Shown: one piece after another, positions 7,081-11,750 of the stretch
Numbering within the stretch: position 1 is the first letter of the stretch
How the letters are laid out: every line of letters starts with the position of its first letter
NCBI GenBank assembly: GCA_937951695.1
Contig: CALFBL010000133.1
Location: 1-11,750, forward strand
From: an uncultured Granulosicoccaceae bacterium
GTDB lineage: Bacteria > Pseudomonadota > Gammaproteobacteria > Granulosicoccales > Granulosicoccaceae
Direction: 5' to 3'
Length of the DNA stretch: 11,750 nucleotides
The notes under the pieces: model-generated
The model's database searches: none
The model's input: the letters and a program-made list of their open reading frames with translations, nothing else
Told to the model about the DNA's origin: nothing
Translations under genes and position numbers: made by a program

Positions 7081-7968
7081 ATGACCGCGCCAACAGCACT
7101 GATCGTCGACTCAAATTCCCTTGCCCAGGCTATCGCCGACACGAGTCAAACTCTCACCATACTGGACGTTCGCCCGATCAGCGAGCGAGAAACTGGCTAT
7201 GTTCCGGGTTCACAGCATCTCGACCCATCGCGGCTAAATCGTAGCGAGGGCCGGGTCAATGGCTTGTTGCCAAAAGCCTCAGAGGTGGCCAATTGGGCAA
7301 ATGAATTCGGTTTTACCGCCGATTCGTGGATCGTGGTCTACGACGGAGGAAGAGCCACGGCTGCGGCGCGCGCGTTGTGGGTTCTGCACGTCTATGGGTT
7401 TAACAACGTGCTTTGGCTGGATGGAGGAGTGCCCATCTGGCGACAATCCTCTCACCCCGTGGTAACCGATGATTCTACAAGCGGTAATTTTACAGGCGGT
7501 AACAGGAAAACCAACGCCGGTCGCAACACCAATTCAGCGCCGATCTCCGCCGAAACACTCCGCACCGACCCAGACCTTGTGTGGTCCAAACACACGTTAC
7601 TGGCTCGATTTAGTCAGACTGAAGACGCCAAACCCGTACCCCAAGCTATCGATGCACGCAGCGCTGCAGAGTTTGCTGGCACCGATGTTCGCAGTGCTCG
7701 AGGCGGACACATGCCCGGAGCTGTACATTTTGAATGGCTGGATTTGTTTCAGGACGATGGCCGGTTAAAACCCGACGCACAGTTGCGTGACGCGTTAGCA
7801 CAGCGTTCGATAGAAGCCAGCAAACCATGTGTGGTGTACTGCCAGTCTCACCAGCGTTCATCCGTTACCTATCTGGTTTTAAAACATCTCGGCTTTTCCG
7901 AGGTGGCAGCGTTGGATGGTGCTTGGTCGAATTGGGGCAACGATCCGGACACCCCGATAGAGCGTTAA
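7081..7968 (+). CDS. Tandem-rhodanese thiosulfate/mercaptopyruvate sulfurtransferase, RhdA-like
   Basis: Transfers sulfane sulfur from thiosulfate or mercaptopyruvate to a thiophilic acceptor through a cysteine persulfide; cytoplasmic. It has 295 residues in two rhodanese domains. The N-terminal domain (about 1-130) has Asp (D88, in VVYDGGRA) where an active Cys would sit, as usual. The C-terminal domain has catalytic C254 in the loop CQSHQRSS, then LVLKHLGF and the ending GAWSNWGNDPDTPIE. The loop is neither the CRKGVT of mammalian rhodanese nor the CGSGVT of mercaptopyruvate enzymes. It resembles the CQTHHRS loop of Azotobacter RhdA, whose C-terminus is also very similar. The frame is open from a GTG at 7030, but the ATG at 7081 begins the domain at the normal place. 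No good ribosome site precedes either. Substrate preference cannot be read from the sequence. Confidence 0.9.
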   Translation: MTAPTALIVDSNSLAQAIADTSQTLTILDVRPISERETGYVPGSQHLDPSRLNRSEGRVNGLLPKASEVANWANEFGFTADSWIVVYDGGRATAAARALWVLHVYGFNNVLWLDGGVPIWRQSSHPVVTDDSTSGNFTGGNRKTNAGRNTNSAPISAETLRTDPDLVWSKHTLLARFSQTEDAKPVPQAIDARSAAEFAGTDVRSARGGHMPGAVHFEWLDLFQDDGRLKPDAQLRDALAQRSIEASKPCVVYCQSHQRSSVTYLVLKHLGFSEVAALDGAWSNWGNDPDTPIER

Positions 7969-7990
7969 TGACAAGCCGCGTTAGCCGCGC

Positions 7991-9304
7991 ATGGATCTCT
8001 CTAACTATCGAAAGGTTTACGCTCTAGCGTTACCGATCATGCTGTCCAATGCATCAGTACCACTGGTTGGCATTGTCGACACCGCCGTCATGGGACGCAT
8101 GGATTCTGCGGCCTATCTTTCAGCAGTCGCTATTGGTGCCGTCTTATTTTCAGGCATTTTCTGGGCGTTTGGCTTTTTAAAGATGGGTACTGGTGGTCTG
8201 GTGGCGCAAGCCTTCGGCCGTCAGGATGTGCACGAACTGCATGCAATATTTGCCCGGGCTGTGACCATAGCCTTGTTGCTGGCGGTGGCCATTATGCTGG
8301 CAGGCACACCCCTATTTAATCTCGGCCTATGGGCGATGGGTGGCTCGACGCAGTTGCACGCGTTAACCGCTGACTACTACTTTGTGCGTTTATTTGCAGC
8401 GCCGGCCACGCTGATGAGTTACGTCGTTATCGGCACTTTGGTAGGACAGCAAAAAATGCGCGAAGTGTTCTACTTGCAGTTGATTTTAAACCTCTCGAAC
8501 GTGGTTTTGAATCTTGCGTTTTTTGAATACACCGACTGGCACATCAAGGGCGTCGCCGTCGCCACAGTGATCAGTGAATACAGTGCGCTGGCAACCGGTC
8601 TGTATCTGCTGCGTGCGCAGTTCAAAGTCTCAGCAGCGCGCTGGATAGCCGCGCTGAAAAACACCGTCGCCTGCAAAGAATTTTTTGCTATTGGCCGCGA
8701 TCTGTTTGTTCGCACGATGAGCTTGACGTTTGCATTCTACTGGATCACAGCGCTAGGCAGTCGTTTGGGAGACACCACGCTGGCCCTGAATGCGATTCTT
8801 GCGCAAATGCTGCACTTCACCGCCTACGCGCTCGACGGCTTTGCCATGGCGGCCGAGGCTTTGACAGGCAGCGCTTTGGGGCAACGCAATCGCAAGGCCC
8901 TGTGGCGTGACGTAAAAGCCTGCACATGGGGCGCTTTAGTCGTCGCCTTAGCGTTTACTGCTGTCTACGCGGCATTCGGTCAAAGCCTTGTTAACGCTAT
9001 GACCACGCTTCCACAGGTGCGTGCACTCGCGCCCAGCTATTTACTGTGGATTGTGATCGGCCCCATCATTGGTGTGTGGAGTTTTTTGCTCGACGGCGTG
9101 TTCATTGGTACCACCCATACGCGTGAAATGCGTAATGGTATGCTGATATCGTTAACGGTGTTTTTGCTTTCAGCGCATTGGTTGGTCCCGCAATGGAGCA
9201 ATCACGGTCTATGGTTGTCGTATCATCTATTTATGCTTGCACGAGCACTTACGCTGGGTGTCTGGTTGCCGAGAATTCTCCGTGCAGCCGACCGTGACGG
9301 CTAG
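7991..9304 (+). CDS. dinF: MATE-family efflux protein, DinF subfamily
   Basis: Inner-membrane antiporter of the multidrug and toxin extrusion family, with 437 residues and about 12 hydrophobic segments in two halves. DinF-type landmarks in order: LALPIMLSNASVPLVGIVDT near the N-terminus with AVMGRMDS, GGLVAQAFGR, the central GTLVGQQKMR and IKGVAVATVISEY, then FTAYALDGFAMAAEALTGSA and GVWSFLLDGVFIGTTHTREM in the second half. These line up with E. coli DinF over the whole length. E. coli dinF is SOS-induced behind lexA; no lexA gene or LexA-box-like site is visible here, so regulation may differ. The ATG at 7991 begins 22 nt after the rhodanese stop, so the two are probably co-transcribed. The ribosome site is weak. 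The transported compound is unknown. Confidence 0.93.
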   Translation: MDLSNYRKVYALALPIMLSNASVPLVGIVDTAVMGRMDSAAYLSAVAIGAVLFSGIFWAFGFLKMGTGGLVAQAFGRQDVHELHAIFARAVTIALLLAVAIMLAGTPLFNLGLWAMGGSTQLHALTADYYFVRLFAAPATLMSYVVIGTLVGQQKMREVFYLQLILNLSNVVLNLAFFEYTDWHIKGVAVATVISEYSALATGLYLLRAQFKVSAARWIAALKNTVACKEFFAIGRDLFVRTMSLTFAFYWITALGSRLGDTTLALNAILAQMLHFTAYALDGFAMAAEALTGSALGQRNRKALWRDVKACTWGALVVALAFTAVYAAFGQSLVNAMTTLPQVRALAPSYLLWIVIGPIIGVWSFLLDGVFIGTTHTREMRNGMLISLTVFLLSAHWLVPQWSNHGLWLSYHLFMLARALTLGVWLPRILRAADRDG

Positions 9305-9355
9305 CGTACAACCCATAACGCGTAAACAGAGCTAAGCGAACCCATCTCATCGTTG

Positions 9356-10426
9356 ATGAACATCATTTGTAATCAATCCCTGAAGGCCTTCAATTCGTTC
9401 GGATTTGCGGTCCAAGCAGAGCATTTTGTCAGCATCGATACCGATGACGAATTAATCGACGCGTTGCGTATAGCCAACGACAATGATTGGCCCGTGTTCT
9501 TGCTGGGCGGCGGCAGTAATTTGGTATTGACGCAAGACATAAAGGGACTCGTCATTCATCAAACCAACACCACCACACACTACGACAAGCAAAGCGACGG
9601 CTCGACATTGGTTACTGTGGACGCCGGCAAACCCTGGCACGAACTGGTGCTGGAAACCCTTGATAATGGGTTAACCGGGCTTGAGAATTTAAGTCTGATT
9701 CCCGGTAATACGGGAGCGGCTCCAGTGCAGAACATCGGGGCTTACGGGGTAGAACTGGCGGACCGAATGCACAGCGTTCGTTGCTATCACCGCCCCAGCC
9801 AGCAATGGCTCACACTGCTCCCCGATGATTGCGTTTTCGGCTACCGCGACAGTGTCTTCAAACGCGAACCAAATCAATACGTGATCACACAGGTGGTGTT
9901 TCAATTACGCAGCGATACACCACCGGTGTTGTCATACAAAGCACTAGCGCGGGCCATGAACGTTATCTCGGACCGCAACCCAAAGGTGGCGAGTTCAAAT
10001 ACAAACCCCATCGGAACCGGGCCGGGTGAACCCGTTGCGCAAGCAAAGCTCATTAGCGACACGGTGATTCGCATCCGGCAGTCGAAACTTCCCGATCCAA
10101 AACAACTGGGAAACGCCGGCAGCTTTTTCAAAAATCCCGTGATCTCCAAAGACCATGCAGAGGCTCTAAAAGTCTCTCATCCCGATATTGTCAGCTATCC
10201 CCTAGGGGACGGACAACTGAAATTAGCCGCCGGTTGGCTGATCGATGAGCTCGGTTTTCGGGGCATCGAGGCAGATGGCGTCGGCGTCCACACGGAACAG
10301 GCGTTGGTGCTGGTCAACCGAGGCGATGGTGACGGCCAGGCATTGATGGCGCTAGCGCGTGCGATTATTGATCGCGTTGACAAAGAATTCGGCGTTAAGC
10401 TCGAAATCGAACCTATTGTTGTCTAA
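9356..10426 (+). CDS. murB: UDP-N-acetylenolpyruvoylglucosamine reductase
   Basis: FAD- and NADPH-dependent cytoplasmic enzyme that reduces enolpyruvyl-UDP-GlcNAc to UDP-MurNAc, the second step of peptidoglycan precursor synthesis. It has 356 residues from the ATG at 9356. Landmarks: opening SLKAFNSFGF, FAD-binding LLGGGSNLVL and GLENLSLIPGNTGAAPVQNIGAYG (split here around GLENL), GYRDS with catalytic-site R164, KLPDPKQLGNAGSFFKNP with proton-donor S256, and the terminal glutamate E352. The GYRDS / GSFFKNP pattern and an intact Tyr loop mark the type I (E. coli-like) enzyme. Compared with E. coli there are about 23 extra residues, rich in Asn, Pro, Gly and Ser, at roughly 201-230. A TTG directly before the ATG (9353) is the only other local start. 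It lies 51 nt after dinF. Confidence 0.97.
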   Translation: MNIICNQSLKAFNSFGFAVQAEHFVSIDTDDELIDALRIANDNDWPVFLLGGGSNLVLTQDIKGLVIHQTNTTTHYDKQSDGSTLVTVDAGKPWHELVLETLDNGLTGLENLSLIPGNTGAAPVQNIGAYGVELADRMHSVRCYHRPSQQWLTLLPDDCVFGYRDSVFKREPNQYVITQVVFQLRSDTPPVLSYKALARAMNVISDRNPKVASSNTNPIGTGPGEPVAQAKLISDTVIRIRQSKLPDPKQLGNAGSFFKNPVISKDHAEALKVSHPDIVSYPLGDGQLKLAAGWLIDELGFRGIEADGVGVHTEQALVLVNRGDGDGQALMALARAIIDRVDKEFGVKLEIEPIVV

Positions 10427-10651
10427 GCCGTCTCAAGCTTGTGCCTGGTAAAATTGCGTAAACAACGTTAACAATTTGTCGGTTTGGCCTTATTACTCGG
10501 TTTGCTCGGGCAAAACAAGGGTAAAATCGGGTCAATATACGAACACAGTGCAACTAGCCAGAGCCGGTTATCCATCGCCTCTCCATAGCCTAGATAGTTT
10601 ATCCAGGCTCTTGAAGGTGTCGGCAATTAGGCGAATTGTGAGAGAGCCTCA
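10427..10651 (+). other. Gap between murB and the lipoprotein gene; weak repeats only
   Basis: No gene is visible in these 225 nt. I see a 6-bp dyad AAATTG-N15-CAATTT (10451-10477), a near-perfect direct repeat GGTAAAATTG / GGTAAAATCG (10447 and 10520), and distant arms AGAGCC / GGCTCT near 10560-10613. The TAAAAT copies could be -10 elements but neither has a good -35. No intrinsic terminator for murB (strong stem plus T-run) is evident. A promoter for the lipoprotein gene presumably lies here but I cannot place it. Confidence 0.4.
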
Positions 10652-11750
10652 ATGACCCACTTGCAGCGCGCATGGGTAGCCCTTTTTCTAGCGGCTGCCC
10701 TACTTATATCTTGCTCATCCGACGAGCCTGCAGATGTAACGGGCATCGCCTCAGAAGGCGCCAACAACGCCGCGTTTGCACTGGAGCCGCCGGCGCAGCT
10801 GATCAATTCCCGAACCATCGATCAAAACGCTTTGTCGCTGACCATCACCGTCACTCAGGAAAATGGCAGCGTGCAGACCGTCTCCTCCGCACCCAACGCT
10901 TCCAGCAATCAATTTGTTGGCATGCTGGATGTCCCCACCGGTACCACCATCAGCGTCAACGTGATGTGGACAGAGAATTTTCAAGGCCGTGTGCTGCAAC
11001 TGGCACAAGGTACGCGCGTCGTCGCAGTGCCGTTCAACATCGCCGAGCTGGAAATCTCGTTCCCCTCAAACATCTACAACAGTACTTTCGATGATGATCA
11101 GGATGGCATTTCAAATCTTGCTGAGCGAAATTCTGATACCGACCCCCTCAGCTCGCTAGACCCGGGGGACCCCGTCGTACGGGTTAACGTGGGCGTACGA
11201 ATAGAAGTGCCGCAAAACTTGAACAACCCAAATAACGACCCTAGCGCCCCGTCCTCTACACCCAGCGCCACCTTGAATGGTGAACCGGTATCGCTCTCAT
11301 TTGACGGCACCGATTTCGTGGGTACTTCAACGGCGGTGCAAAACAGTGAAGCATTCCTAACCGTGGCGTTTGTCGGGGATGCGACACCCGGTGTCAATCT
11401 CGCGGTGGTTCAGCGAAGCGAAAACGTCGGCACCGGAACAACGCTGGTGGTAACCAACGACTCGTACGATGTAGCGTTCGACGACGACAACGACGGCTTT
11501 AACAATATTGCCGAATTCAACGACGGCAACGATCCGCTCGACCCGAACAGCCCGCCTGTTAATCCGTGCGCGCTTTCGCAATTTAACGAAGGCTGCACCA
11601 TCGATACCGATGAAGACGGTATGTTCGATAGCGTAGAAGGCGGTAGCAGCGATGCGGACGACGATGGCATTCCCGACTTTCTGGAAAGCTCGCTGATCGA
11701 TCAGGACAACGACGAGCTGTCCGCTGAGAACGATCGGGACGATAACAATC
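10652..11750 (+). CDS. Lipoprotein with duplicated Ca-binding modules and TSP3-like repeats (3' end beyond window)
   Basis: Not a gene I can name. At least 366 codons run open to the window edge. The ATG at 10652 is preceded by GAGAGAG. A lipoprotein signal peptide ends in the lipobox LISC with the lipidated Cys at 21; +2 is Ser, which favours the outer membrane. Two similar modules follow (about 33-170 and 171-300), each a beta-rich stretch containing FVG and LAxxQ and ending in an acidic loop: FDDDQDGISNLAE (loop from D147) and FDDDNDGFNNIAE (loop from D277), both followed by N...DPL. C306 and C315 could form a disulfide. Beyond them acidic loops become dense (DTDEDG from 318, DADDDG from 334, DQDND), like thrombospondin type 3 repeats that bind calcium. 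Likely a surface or periplasmic structural or adhesion protein; the function is unknown. The C-terminal part, which might carry the defining domain, is missing. Confidence 0.85.
   Translation, partial: MTHLQRAWVALFLAAALLISCSSDEPADVTGIASEGANNAAFALEPPAQLINSRTIDQNALSLTITVTQENGSVQTVSSAPNASSNQFVGMLDVPTGTTISVNVMWTENFQGRVLQLAQGTRVVAVPFNIAELEISFPSNIYNSTFDDDQDGISNLAERNSDTDPLSSLDPGDPVVRVNVGVRIEVPQNLNNPNNDPSAPSSTPSATLNGEPVSLSFDGTDFVGTSTAVQNSEAFLTVAFVGDATPGVNLAVVQRSENVGTGTTLVVTNDSYDVAFDDDNDGFNNIAEFNDGNDPLDPNSPPVNPCALSQFNEGCTIDTDEDGMFDSVEGGSSDADDDGIPDFLESSLIDQDNDELSAENDRDDNN

Noticed and set aside
10497..10520. TTTGC-TCGG-GCAAA hairpin after murB as a terminator
   Set aside because: The stem is only 5 bp with a mismatch above it and no T-run follows, so it does not meet the pattern of an intrinsic terminator.
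10672..11094. Open frame of 140 codons on the plus strand inside the lipoprotein gene
   Set aside because: Its Arg/His-rich product is typical of a shifted frame. The overlapping frame from 10652 has a lipobox and repeated acidic loops and stays open to the window edge.
1..11750. Search for CRISPR arrays, tRNA/rRNA genes, insertion sequences, phage or toxin-antitoxin genes
   Set aside because: No regularly spaced repeats, cloverleaf-like segments, terminal inverted repeats or transposase/integrase motifs were seen; nearly all of the window is accounted for by conserved coding genes.

Overview
The window looks like chromosomal core sequence from a gammaproteobacterium. The sigma-E gene cluster has the rpoE-rseA-rseB-rseC order of that class, with a MucD-type protease behind it as in Pseudomonas and its relatives. 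The sigma factor, DinF and MurB resemble well-known gammaproteobacterial proteins closely enough to name from the sequence. Base composition looks moderate (a little above 50% GC by eye). I cannot name a genus. I see no tRNA, rRNA, CRISPR array, insertion sequence or phage gene.

Layout. From about 7.0 kb leftwards, on the minus strand, runs a tightly packed envelope-stress operon: rpoE/algU (sigma-E), rseA/mucA (membrane anti-sigma), rseB/mucB (periplasmic modulator), rseC/mucC (Cys-rich membrane protein), a mucD/degP-like periplasmic protease, a small glutaredoxin-fold CXXC protein, lepA (EF4) and the start of lepB (signal peptidase I, cut by the window edge). Gaps are 2 to about 70 nt, and rseB and rseC overlap by 14 nt. 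In E. coli lepA-lepB also follows the rse genes. Here mucD and the thiol protein sit between the two blocks, so the order combines the E. coli and Pseudomonas arrangements.

From about 7.1 kb rightwards, on the plus strand, lie a tandem-rhodanese sulfurtransferase of the RhdA type, a DinF-family MATE exporter and murB (peptidoglycan precursor synthesis). A 225-nt gap with no gene follows. The window ends in the 5' part of a lipoprotein gene of at least 366 codons, which carries two copies of a beta-rich plus acidic Ca-binding-loop module and then a run of thrombospondin-3-like aspartate loops.

How the genes fit together: the minus-strand cluster senses misfolded envelope proteins (RseB, RseA), releases sigma-E, and supplies the protease (MucD) and possibly secretion and translation factors (LepB, LepA). 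The plus-strand genes are housekeeping or transport genes with no obvious functional tie to one another. The least ordinary items are the duplicated Ca-binding lipoprotein, a pair of hairpins at the lepA translation start, and the probable TTG start of rpoE. I found no clear new multi-gene system.
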